Shown: piece after piece, positions 16,701 to 24,167 of the stretch | How positions within the stretch are numbered: position 1 is the first letter of the stretch | Layout of the letters: each line of letters opens with the position of its first letter | Origin: Acidobacteriota bacterium | Lineage (GTDB): Bacteria > Acidobacteriota > Terriglobia > Acidiferrales > UBA7541 | Direction: 5' to 3' | NCBI GenBank assembly: GCA_018268785.1 | Contig: JAFDVY010000019.1 | Span: 1-43,300, forward strand | Length of the DNA stretch: 43,300 nt | The notes under the pieces: model-generated | The model's database searches: none | What the model was told of the DNA's origin: nothing | The model's input: the letters and a program-made list of their open reading frames with translations, nothing else | Program-made: the position numbers and the translations under genes

Positions 16701-17945
16701 ATGTTGCTGTTAGCTTATATTTTGCTGGGTGTTGCCCTGCTCGGAACTCTGACCTCGACTATCGTTCTGGTTCTGGCGATCCTGGGAGCTGCGAAGTTCG
16801 TTCGCGATGGCCGGCGAAGCCGCGCCCTTGTGGCGGGGCATCGCGACGGCCTGCCACCTGTTTCTGTCCTGAAACCCGTCCACGGGAATGAATCGCGCAT
16901 CAAGGAGAACCTGGAGAGCTTTTTCCGACAAGACTACCCCGCCTACGAAATTCTGTTCGCGGCCGATGAGGCCGACGATTCAGCGTTGCCCATTATCCGC
17001 GAACTCTCGGCTCGTTATCCCAAGATACCCTGCCGCATCTTCATCACTGGCCAGCCGCTCTGGCCAAATGCGCCAAATTATTGCTTTCACCGCCTCACCG
17101 AACATGCCACCTACGATATCCTGGTCACCAGTGACAGCGACGTCGAGGTTGGCCCCACTTACCTGCGGGATGTTGTTCCTCCGCTGTGCGATCCCAAGGT
17201 TGGCGCCGTGACTTGTATGTTCCGGGGCAAGAGGGCCGGTGGGGTATGGTCCGCCCTTGACGCCATTGGCCAAACCGTTGAGTTTTCGACGGGAGTCTTG
17301 ATTGTCAATCTCTTGGAGGGTATCAAGTTTGGACTTGGTCCGACAATTGCCCTTCGGAAGGATTCCCTGGCAAAGATCGGTGGATACGAAGCCGTTCGCG
17401 AATATCTCTCCAATGATTTCGTCGTGGGCAATTTCATCCACAAGGCCGGCTTCCGGGTCGAACTCTCCTACCATGTCGTTGACCATGTTTCTCCCGTCAT
17501 GACCTTTCGCAGAATGTGGGAGAGGCAGTTGCGCTGGGCAATGGGTACTCGGTATTCACGGCCCAAAGGCCATTTAGGCACGGGTCTTACGTTTGCGGTT
17601 CCCTTTGGAATCCTCGGTTGGATTGCCGCCTCATTGCTGGGTTATCCGTATCTTGGATTAAGTCTTCTTGCCGCTTCCGTGCTGAACCGTGTTATCGAAA
17701 GCGTGGTTGTAGGCTGGTTGGCTGCTCGCGATCCCGTCGCCCTATGGGCGTGCTTGCTCTACCCGATCCGGGATTTACACGGTTTTCTGATCTGGTGCGC
17801 CAGTTACATGTCGAGACGAAGCTTATGGCGCGACAACAATTACGAACTCTTAAAGGGAGGCCGCTTGGTCGCACGCCGGGCGAATGGGGCTGTCATTACT
17901 CCCGATTTTCCGCAGGCCACAGGTGCCCCGACCTCTAAGCCCTAA
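16701..17945 (+). CDS. HpnI-like glycosyltransferase (ceramide glucosyltransferase family), divergent copy
   Basis: From ATG 16701 the protein has 414 residues; GAGGAGG lies just upstream, and an in-frame GTG at 16689 is an alternative. One N-terminal helix (about 2-30) is followed by a GT2/GT21 catalytic domain and C-terminal helices. VSVLKPVHGNE (54-64), TSDSDVEVGPTYLRDVV (143-159) and ERQLRWAMG (274-282) match the family, the last being its Q-x-x-R-W signature. Two positions differ from canonical members: the usual Asn-x-Lys-x-Asn-Asn region reads PNAPNYCF, and the D3 motif Asp-Asp-Tyr-x-Leu-Gly reads NDFVVG (238-243). In other bacteria HpnI adds N-acetylglucosamine to bacteriohopanetetrol; this copy may use another donor or acceptor. 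Confidence 0.78.
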   Translation: MLLLAYILLGVALLGTLTSTIVLVLAILGAAKFVRDGRRSRALVAGHRDGLPPVSVLKPVHGNESRIKENLESFFRQDYPAYEILFAADEADDSALPIIRELSARYPKIPCRIFITGQPLWPNAPNYCFHRLTEHATYDILVTSDSDVEVGPTYLRDVVPPLCDPKVGAVTCMFRGKRAGGVWSALDAIGQTVEFSTGVLIVNLLEGIKFGLGPTIALRKDSLAKIGGYEAVREYLSNDFVVGNFIHKAGFRVELSYHVVDHVSPVMTFRRMWERQLRWAMGTRYSRPKGHLGTGLTFAVPFGILGWIAASLLGYPYLGLSLLAASVLNRVIESVVVGWLAARDPVALWACLLYPIRDLHGFLIWCASYMSRRSLWRDNNYELLKGGRLVARRANGAVITPDFPQATGAPTSKP

Positions 17946-18072
17946 ACGCGCTAGCCGGCGAGACAAGCGCTATCAGTTGGTCAAGGGCCAGTCGTATTGT
18001 GCTTCGTGAAAACTCCGCAAACGGTTAAGCTGGGAATTGCCGGGTATTAGTTCCCGAGAGTTCTCTTTTCCT

Positions 18073-19266
18073 ATGTTCAGCCAACTTCACCCTCGCGACA
18101 TTGAACACGCTGCCTTCGCGCTGGCGCACTATTTTGTCTGGCTGATGTTTTTCTGCTCGCTTGGATTTTATTTTGCGGCAATTCTCGCGGCCTTGCGCTT
18201 CTCAGCGCGCAAGAAGGCACAGCGGAAGTCCGAGTTCACTCCGTACGTTAGCGTGTTAAAACCCGTTCACGGCGTGGACTTTGGATCGGAAGAGAACTTC
18301 GCAAGCTTCTGCACACAGAATTATGCAAATTATGAAATTATTTTTGCTGTGAACACAGAATCCGATCCCGCCGTGCCGCTGATCCGCAAACTCATTGCCG
18401 CTCATCCCGAACGAACGATTCGGCTCGTCATGGACGCACCGTTCCTTGGCGAAAATCGCAAAGTAAATAATCTTGCTTTGATGGCCCGCGAAGCGAGCTA
18501 TGAAGTCCTGGCCATCACCGATGGAGACGTTCGCGTCGGGCCGGACTACCTCCGCAATGTGGTCGCTCCGTTCAGTGACAGCGAAACAGGGGCGGTGACC
18601 AGCCTGTATCGAGGCGTTGCGGAGCGCGGCTTTTTCAGTGAGCTTGAAGCGCTTGGCGCCGCTAGCGACTTTGCCGCTGGCGTTCTCGTGGCGGAACGTA
18701 TGGAGGGCCTCAATTTTGCTTTGGGGGCGTCCATTGTCACCACAAAATCATGGATTCACCGCATCGGCGGGCTTGAACCGATTGCACATTTGCTGGCGGA
18801 CGATTACGAACTCGGCCATAGAATTTCGCAAGCAGGCGGGGAGGTAGTGCTTTCGAACGAAGTTGTTGTCACCATGTACCCTGCGCAAACGCTTCGCGGT
18901 TTCTGGGATCATCAACTTCGATGGGCGCGCACTGTTCGTCTCTGCAGGCCCTTATCGTACCTTGGCCTCATTTTTACGCATGGGCTGCCGTGGGCCGTCC
19001 TCGCTGCACTGCTCTCACCGGCGAAGACAATCGCAACCGCCTGTCTTGTCGCTCATATCATCCTGCGGTTTGCGGTTGCTAAGTTTGTTGGAGTCGGAGT
19101 CATGAGCGACGAAACGGTTCGACGCCGGTGGTGGCTCATTCCGCTTCGCGACGCGATTCACTTTTTCATTTGGCTGGCCAGCTTTACATCGAATCGCGTC
19201 ACTTGGGGCGACTCCGAGTTCACAATGAAAAAAGGCCAGATGATTCCCGTTCGCACTCCGCGCTAG
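18073..19266 (+). CDS. hpnI: HpnI-like glycosyltransferase (ceramide glucosyltransferase family), canonical copy
   Basis: From ATG 18073 the protein has 397 residues; a TTG at 18037 would add 12. Residues about 12-42 are a membrane anchor; the catalytic domain shows VSVLKPVHGVDFGSEENFAS (59-78), ENRKVNNLALM (127-137), ITDGDVRVGPDYLRNVV (148-164), LADDYELGHRI (241-251) and HQLRWARTVR (280-289). All the family's D1-D2-D3-QxxRW landmarks are intact and the wording is close to HpnI as I recall it. C-terminal hydrophobic helices follow. The enzyme should glycosylate bacteriohopanetetrol at the cytoplasmic face, probably from UDP-N-acetylglucosamine by analogy with characterised HpnI. It follows the divergent copy by 127 bases and closes the cluster. 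Confidence 0.82.
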   Translation: MFSQLHPRDIEHAAFALAHYFVWLMFFCSLGFYFAAILAALRFSARKKAQRKSEFTPYVSVLKPVHGVDFGSEENFASFCTQNYANYEIIFAVNTESDPAVPLIRKLIAAHPERTIRLVMDAPFLGENRKVNNLALMAREASYEVLAITDGDVRVGPDYLRNVVAPFSDSETGAVTSLYRGVAERGFFSELEALGAASDFAAGVLVAERMEGLNFALGASIVTTKSWIHRIGGLEPIAHLLADDYELGHRISQAGGEVVLSNEVVVTMYPAQTLRGFWDHQLRWARTVRLCRPLSYLGLIFTHGLPWAVLAALLSPAKTIATACLVAHIILRFAVAKFVGVGVMSDETVRRRWWLIPLRDAIHFFIWLASFTSNRVTWGDSEFTMKKGQMIPVRTPR

Positions 19267-19294
19267 GTTACGCCAAATCCTTAAACACGCTCGG

Positions 19295-19323
19295 TTGACG
19301 GATTTTTCATTCCCGTTTAACCT
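19295..19323 (+). promoter_or_regulatory. Candidate sigma-70 promoter for tRNA-Gln
   Basis: TTGACG (19295-19300) and TAACCT (19318-19323) are separated by exactly 17 bases. The -35 box matches consensus at five of six positions, the -10 box at three. It lies about 75 bases before the tRNA. A terminator-like hairpin sits between them, which is awkward for this reading. Confidence 0.4.
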
Positions 19324-19332
19324 AATAAGGAT

Positions 19333-19379
19333 GAATCGCGGCTGTCCCGATCATCGGGTACTCGCTGCGATTCGTTTTT
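19333..19379 (+). terminator. Candidate intrinsic terminator after the hpnI gene
   Basis: GAATCGC (19333-19339) pairs perfectly with GCGATTC (19367-19373), with an inner CCGA/TCGG pairing (19347-19350 with 19354-19357), and a run of five T follows at 19375-19379. It lies 67 bases after the last gene of the glycosyltransferase cluster and before the tRNA. The interior of the stem is imperfect. Confidence 0.5.
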
Positions 19380-19398
19380 GTTGCAGCGCCTCCTCGGC

Positions 19399-19473
19399 TG
19401 GGAGGTCGTCCAATTGGTAGGACACCAGACTCTGACTCTGGGTATCCTGGTTCGAGTCCAGGCCTCCCAGCCA
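19399..19473 (+). tRNA. tRNA-Gln (anticodon CTG)
   Basis: All arms can be paired by hand. Acceptor TGGGAGG (19399-19405) pairs with CCTCCCA (19463-19469); the D stem GTCC/GGAC is at 19408-19411 and 19420-19423; the anticodon stem CCAGA/TCTGG is at 19425-19429 and 19437-19441, enclosing loop CTCTGAC with anticodon CTG at 19432-19434; the T stem CCTGG/CCAGG encloses TTCGAGT. The discriminator is G and CCA is encoded at 19471-19473. The weak first pair (T-A) is typical of bacterial tRNA-Gln. It reads CAG codons. Confidence 0.96.
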
Positions 19474-19619
19474 AATAATCCTGAAAGTATCGAGAGCTAG
19501 TAGTTCTTCGCGGTCCTGAGTGCGATTCCCCACGAATTTCGGGAAGGTCAACGTCCTGATAGTCCTGTCCAAACATTACTGATTTATAGTAAGGTAGCTC
19601 TCACTTCGGAGGTGCTGTC

Positions 19620-20102
19620 TTGAATCGCAAAACAATTATCGCCTGTTCTTTGCTTGTTCTAGCTTTGTCTGTGATTGTCCTAATGAAATCTTATGCGCAG
19701 CCGGCTTCCGCGGAACAAGAGATCCGCGATTTCGAAAAGCGCGCCAACGCTGCTTACGAAGCCAACGACCTTGCCAAGTATTTTTCTTTTTACGCGGATG
19801 ATTTCACCCAATATTTGCCCGAGGGGCGCACCGATCTCCCCGCCTACAAGAAGGAATGGACCGACTACATTGGACAAGGGAATCGCGTCGAAAAGGTTGA
19901 GCTGAGCGACATGCAGGTGCAGATTGGCCCGAGCGGTGACTCCGCTGTGGCGAGCTACATTCTTCACGTGCGAACCAAGCTTAAAGACGGAAAAATCACC
20001 GAAGAAGACAACCAGGAGTCCGATGTCCTCTTCAAACGAAATGGACAGTGGAAAGTGGTTTTCCTCCACTATTCAGCAGCGCCGAAACAGGACGCACACT
20101 AG
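19620..20102 (+). CDS. Exported NTF2-like (SnoaL/DUF4440-type) protein
   Basis: The protein has 160 residues. The start is TTG at 19620, supported by GGAGG seven bases upstream (19608-19612). Residues 1-31 form a signal peptide (IIACSLLVLALSVIVLMKSYA). The mature part shows the NTF2-like cone-fold pattern: an N-terminal helix EQEIRDFEKRANAAYEANDL, the YFSFYADDFTQYLPEG segment, and a C-terminal sheet ending in FKRNGQWKVVFLHYS. Members are small binding proteins or lyase-like enzymes with no shared activity. It ends 23 bases before the first of two Tat-exported flavoenzymes and may be expressed with them; no specific function can be assigned. Confidence 0.77.
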   Translation: MNRKTIIACSLLVLALSVIVLMKSYAQPASAEQEIRDFEKRANAAYEANDLAKYFSFYADDFTQYLPEGRTDLPAYKKEWTDYIGQGNRVEKVELSDMQVQIGPSGDSAVASYILHVRTKLKDGKITEEDNQESDVLFKRNGQWKVVFLHYSAAPKQDAH

Positions 20103-20125
20103 GTTTCCAATCCCGGGGCCCGAAA

Positions 20126-22078
20126 ATGAGCAAAAGCCGTGACAAAGAACTCGGAATGGACCGTTCGATCACGCGCCGCGATTTTTTGAACGGCGTGGCT
20201 GTGACCGTGGGTACGGCCACCAGCAGCATGCTTCCAAGCCTTGCTTTTGCTGACACGGATATTGCTCCGCAAGACAAGCCCGGCTACTACCCGCCGATCC
20301 TCACCGGAATGCGTGGCAGCCATCCTGGCTCGTTCGAAGGCGCCCACAAGCTGCGCGATGGCATTTTCTGGAAATCCGCGGGCAAACCAAACGACACGGG
20401 AGAATCGTACGACCTTGTCATCGTCGGCGGAGGAATCAGCGGCCTCGCTGCCGCTCATTTTTGGCGCAAACAAAAGCCAGATGCACGCATCCTTATTCTC
20501 GACAATCACGATGATTTCGGCGGCCACGCCAAACGCAACGAGTTTCATCCTGAGGGGCGCCCGAGTGGAAGAATGCTTCTCTGCAACGGCGGGACTTGGG
20601 CCATCGAATCGCCGGTTCCTTACAGCAAAGTTGCGCGCGGACTGATGGACGAACTTGGAATCGATCCGAGCGCTCTCGCCGCGAAATGCAATGTCCGGGG
20701 ACTGTACAAGGGCCTTACGAGCGGAATTTTCCTGAACAAAGAAACCTTCGGTGCGGACTTCCTTGTAAAGGGCGCCCCATCCGGAATGTTTCCTGGAGAG
20801 ATCGACAACCAGGCCGGAAACAACCTGGAAGGCTCCCCGCTCGCGCCTGAAGTCCGCAAGGACATGATTCGCCTCGAAAGCACGACTGAAGATTTCCTTC
20901 CGGGCCTCACTTCCGACGAAAAAAAAGATCGCCTGACGCACATCAGTTACAAGGATTTTCTCCTCAAGATTGTCAAAGTAAATCCCAAGGTCATTCCCAT
21001 TTATCAGACGCGTACTCATTCGCTCTTCGGCGTTGGAATTGACGCCGTCAATGCTCTGGACTGCTGGGCGCTTGGGTTCCCCGGTTTTAAGGGGCTCAAA
21101 CTTTCGCCTGGTCCGCACCCCCGAATGGGCTATACCCCGAAAGGTTACGCAAACCCTCCCAAAGACTACGAATTTCATTTTCCCGATGGCAATGCCACCA
21201 TTGCGCGCCTTCTGGTTCGCCGTTTAGTCCCTACATCCACTCCAGGAAGCACGGCCGAGGATATTGTCACCGCGAAAGTTGACTACGCGCAGCTCGACAG
21301 ACAGGATTCTCCCGTCCGAATCCGGTTGAGCAGCATTGTCGTCGGGGCAAAGCATCTCGGCGATTTGGCCACTGCGAACGAAGTCCAAGTCGCTTATCTC
21401 CGCAGCGGGAAACTCTACTCCGTGCGAGGCAAGTCTGTGGTCATGGCCTGTTGGAACATGATGATTCCATATCTCTGCCCCGAGCTGCCCGACAAGCAAA
21501 AAGAAGCGCTTCACTATGGCGCAAAGGTACCGCTCGTTTATACAAACGTGCAGATCAAGAATTGGCAGGCGTTCGAGAAGCTCGGCATACGAAGCGCTTC
21601 TTGTCCCGGGATGTATCACTCCCAGCTTGGACTCGATGTGCCGATAGATATCGGCGATTACAAATTTCCCAAAACGCCAGAGGACCCCATGGTTGTCCGC
21701 ATGGAACGCACGCCGTGTATGCCGGGCATGTCCGAGCGCGATCAGCATCGTGTGGGCCGAGCCGACCTGCTCTCCACATCCTTTGAAACCTTCGAGCGCA
21801 ACATTCGCGAACAACTTAACCGCGTTCTCGGGCCAGGCGGCTTTGATTCCGCACGCGATATCGAAGCCATTACCGTGAATCGCTGGCCGCACGGCTACGC
21901 ATACGAATACAACTATCTTTTCGATCCCGAATGGCCGGCAGGACAAAGTCCCGCGGAAATCGCGCGCAAGCCTTTCGGCCGCATCGCCATTGCCAATTCC
22001 GACGCTGCTGCCGCTGCGTATACCGACACTGCGATGGACCAGGCGTATCGCGCTGTACAGGAGCTTCTAACTGCCTGA
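20126..22078 (+). CDS. Tat-exported FAD-dependent oxidoreductase, spermidine-dehydrogenase-like, copy 1
   Basis: From ATG 20126 the protein has 650 residues; ATG 20156 is an alternative. The N terminus carries a twin-arginine signal (ITRRDFLNG, 15-23) with a hydrophobic stretch ending near SLAFAD. The dinucleotide-binding motif is DLVIVGGGISGLAAAHF (96-112), followed by LILDNHDDFGGHAKRNEF (123-140). The FGGHAKRNEF wording and the TGMRGSHPGSFE lead-in resemble the spermidine dehydrogenase (SpdH) group of periplasmic flavoenzymes as I recall them. The C terminus (ITVNRWPHGYAYEYN, then AIANSDAAAAAYTDTAMDQA) is the FAD-closing half of the amine-oxidase fold. Spermidine oxidation is a family-based guess. 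The next gene is a close paralogue. Confidence 0.8.
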   Translation: MSKSRDKELGMDRSITRRDFLNGVAVTVGTATSSMLPSLAFADTDIAPQDKPGYYPPILTGMRGSHPGSFEGAHKLRDGIFWKSAGKPNDTGESYDLVIVGGGISGLAAAHFWRKQKPDARILILDNHDDFGGHAKRNEFHPEGRPSGRMLLCNGGTWAIESPVPYSKVARGLMDELGIDPSALAAKCNVRGLYKGLTSGIFLNKETFGADFLVKGAPSGMFPGEIDNQAGNNLEGSPLAPEVRKDMIRLESTTEDFLPGLTSDEKKDRLTHISYKDFLLKIVKVNPKVIPIYQTRTHSLFGVGIDAVNALDCWALGFPGFKGLKLSPGPHPRMGYTPKGYANPPKDYEFHFPDGNATIARLLVRRLVPTSTPGSTAEDIVTAKVDYAQLDRQDSPVRIRLSSIVVGAKHLGDLATANEVQVAYLRSGKLYSVRGKSVVMACWNMMIPYLCPELPDKQKEALHYGAKVPLVYTNVQIKNWQAFEKLGIRSASCPGMYHSQLGLDVPIDIGDYKFPKTPEDPMVVRMERTPCMPGMSERDQHRVGRADLLSTSFETFERNIREQLNRVLGPGGFDSARDIEAITVNRWPHGYAYEYNYLFDPEWPAGQSPAEIARKPFGRIAIANSDAAAAAYTDTAMDQAYRAVQELLTA

Positions 22079-22112
22079 CGAGCACAATCCGAAACGCGAC
22101 CGCGAACTTGGC

Positions 22113-24035
22113 ATGGATCGCGCTATCACCCGCCGCGATTTTCTCAACGGCGCCGCCATGGCGATTGGCTCAACGGCTATTCCGTCCCGCGCATTTCCAC
22201 AATCGGCAATGTCGCGCGAAAAGCAGAACGCGCCCGGTTATAATCCACCGGTTGTCACTGGCCTCCGCGGCAGCCATCCCGGATCTTTCGAAATCGCGCA
22301 CAGTCTGCGCGACGGAACCTTCTGGCCAAGCGCTGGAAACCCTGTCGACACAGGCGAGCACTACGATCTGATTGTAGTCGGCGCCGGCATTAGCGGTCTC
22401 TCGGCCGCCCATTTCTTTCGCGATCGCTTTGGTTCCAATGCGCGAATCCTAATCCTCGAAAATCACGACGATTTTGGCGGCCATGCCAAACGCAACGAAT
22501 TTCATCTAAGCGGGAAATTGCAGCTTCTCAATGGCGGCACCATGCTGATTGACAGCCCCACTGCCTACAGCAAGGAAGCCGCCGCGCTTGTCTCCAAACT
22601 CGGTATCGATCCGGTCGCCTTCGAGAAAAAATACCCGATTCACGATCTTTATTCTTCACTCGGACTCGGCTCGGGAGTCTTCTTCGACAAACAAACTTTC
22701 GGCCAAGACCGGCTTGTGGCGAATCTACCTGCCGAATGGGAAGAGCCCGCAAGCGACCGCGCGAAGTCAGCGCAATGGAACGAGTTTCTTTCGAAGTCTC
22801 CGCTCTCCGATTCCGTGAAGAAGGACATTCTTCGCATCGAAACCGCCGTCACCGACTATCTCTCCGGCCTTTCCTCCTCCGATAAGAAAACGCGCCTCTC
22901 CAAAGTCAGCTACAAAGACTTTCTACTTACCATTGCCAAAGTCGATCCCGCTGTCATTGCCTTCTATCAAACGCGCACCAATGGCGAGTGGGGAGTCGGC
23001 ATTGACGCCGAACCTGCTCTTGATTGCTGGGCGCTCGGTCTTCCAGGCTTTCAAGGGATGAATCTCGAAGCCGGCCCCGCTTCGCGCATGAGTTACTCCG
23101 CAGCGGGTTACTCAACCGGCGGTTCGTCGCGCTTCCATTTCCCTGATGGCAACGCCACCATCGCGCGCCTGCTCGTCCGCGAGTTGATTCCTGACGCCGT
23201 CCCTGGTCACACTGCTGAAGACGTTGTCACCGCCCAGGTTGCCTATGACCGGCTTGATCGTGAAACGAACGGCACACGCATTCGCCTGAATAGCACAGTT
23301 GTCCGCGCAGAAAATACAGCATCTTCGCGGGGAGTCGTCGTCACCTACGCCGCTAACGGAAAAGTATTTACCGCACGAGCGAACTCTTGCGTCCTAGCCT
23401 GCTGGAATATGGCGATTCCGTATCTGTGCCCCGATCTTCCCGAAAAACAAAAGGAAGCACTGCATTACCTGGTCAAAGTTCCCTTGGTTTACACGAGCGT
23501 CGGCCTCAGAAATTGGAACGCCTTCAAAAAGCTTGGCATCCATTCCATCCAGTCGCCCGGCGCTTATTGGAACTCCGCAAGTCTCAACTGGCCCATAGAC
23601 ATCGGCGAATACAAAAGCCCGCGATCTCCCGACGAGCCAATTCTCGTTCACATGAGCCGCACGCCATGCAAACCCGGACTCCCGGCGCGCGAACAGCACA
23701 AGGCCGGTCGTATGGAGCTCCTCGTCACTTCATTCGAAACATTCGAGCGCAATATCCGTGATCAGCTCGTCCGTTCCCTTGCGGCTGGCGGTTTCGATCC
23801 CGTCCTTGACATTGAAGCCATAACCGTCAACCGCTGGCCGCATGGCTATGGCTACGAATACAATCCGCTCTTCGATCCGGATTGGCCCGCAGGCCAGGCT
23901 CCTCACGAACTCGGCCGTAGACCCCACGGCCGCATCACAATTGCAAACTCTGATTCCGGGGCGACCGCATACACTGACGTTGCGATTGACCAGGCCTTCC
24001 GAGCTGTCGAAGAATTGCATGGCTCTACTTCGTAA
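22113..24035 (+). CDS. Tat-exported FAD-dependent oxidoreductase, spermidine-dehydrogenase-like, copy 2
   Basis: The protein has 640 residues from ATG 22113 (MDRAITRRDFLNG). It is a tandem paralogue of the preceding gene with the same plan: Tat signal (RRDFLNG, 7-13), FAD motif DLIVVGAGISGLSAAHF (85-101), ILENHDDFGGHAKRNEF (114-130) and C-terminal ITVNRWPHGYGYEYN. The frame stays open upstream to 22071, encoding KRDRELG immediately before the ATG, the counterpart of KSRDKELG in copy 1. The only start-like codon there is CTG at 22071, which overlaps the stop of copy 1, so a rare CTG start or a lost ATG is possible. The mid-regions differ clearly (for example the segment before the VKKDILRIETAV helix), so the substrates may differ too. 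Confidence 0.8.
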   Translation: MDRAITRRDFLNGAAMAIGSTAIPSRAFPQSAMSREKQNAPGYNPPVVTGLRGSHPGSFEIAHSLRDGTFWPSAGNPVDTGEHYDLIVVGAGISGLSAAHFFRDRFGSNARILILENHDDFGGHAKRNEFHLSGKLQLLNGGTMLIDSPTAYSKEAAALVSKLGIDPVAFEKKYPIHDLYSSLGLGSGVFFDKQTFGQDRLVANLPAEWEEPASDRAKSAQWNEFLSKSPLSDSVKKDILRIETAVTDYLSGLSSSDKKTRLSKVSYKDFLLTIAKVDPAVIAFYQTRTNGEWGVGIDAEPALDCWALGLPGFQGMNLEAGPASRMSYSAAGYSTGGSSRFHFPDGNATIARLLVRELIPDAVPGHTAEDVVTAQVAYDRLDRETNGTRIRLNSTVVRAENTASSRGVVVTYAANGKVFTARANSCVLACWNMAIPYLCPDLPEKQKEALHYLVKVPLVYTSVGLRNWNAFKKLGIHSIQSPGAYWNSASLNWPIDIGEYKSPRSPDEPILVHMSRTPCKPGLPAREQHKAGRMELLVTSFETFERNIRDQLVRSLAAGGFDPVLDIEAITVNRWPHGYGYEYNPLFDPDWPAGQAPHELGRRPHGRITIANSDSGATAYTDVAIDQAFRAVEELHGSTS

Positions 24036-24109
24036 TCCCTACGCAATCCGCCAGCACGCATTGCTCCGGGTTGCGGGCCCCGCTTAAGGAACTATTCCAT
24101 GCGCAGTTC

Positions 24110-24143
24110 TTGCCAGAAATTGCGCTTCCAGCCAGACTGGCAA
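24110..24143. repeat. Inverted repeat before the glucosidase gene
   Basis: TTGCCAG (24110-24116) is repeated inverted as CTGGCAA (24137-24143), seven-base arms around a 20-base loop, ending about 24 bases before the GH63-like start codon. It has no T-run. A regulatory site or mRNA leader hairpin is possible. Confidence 0.3.
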
Positions 24144-24167
24144 CACCAACTCAATTGAGGCTGACTC

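Noticed and set aside
19322..19576. A minus-strand open frame over the tRNA encoding AGRPGLEPGYPESES
   Set aside because: This is the well-known spurious product from the antisense of a tRNA gene.
20099..21178. A 359-codon minus-strand open frame
   Set aside because: It is antisense to the first Tat-exported flavoprotein and lacks protein-like motifs.
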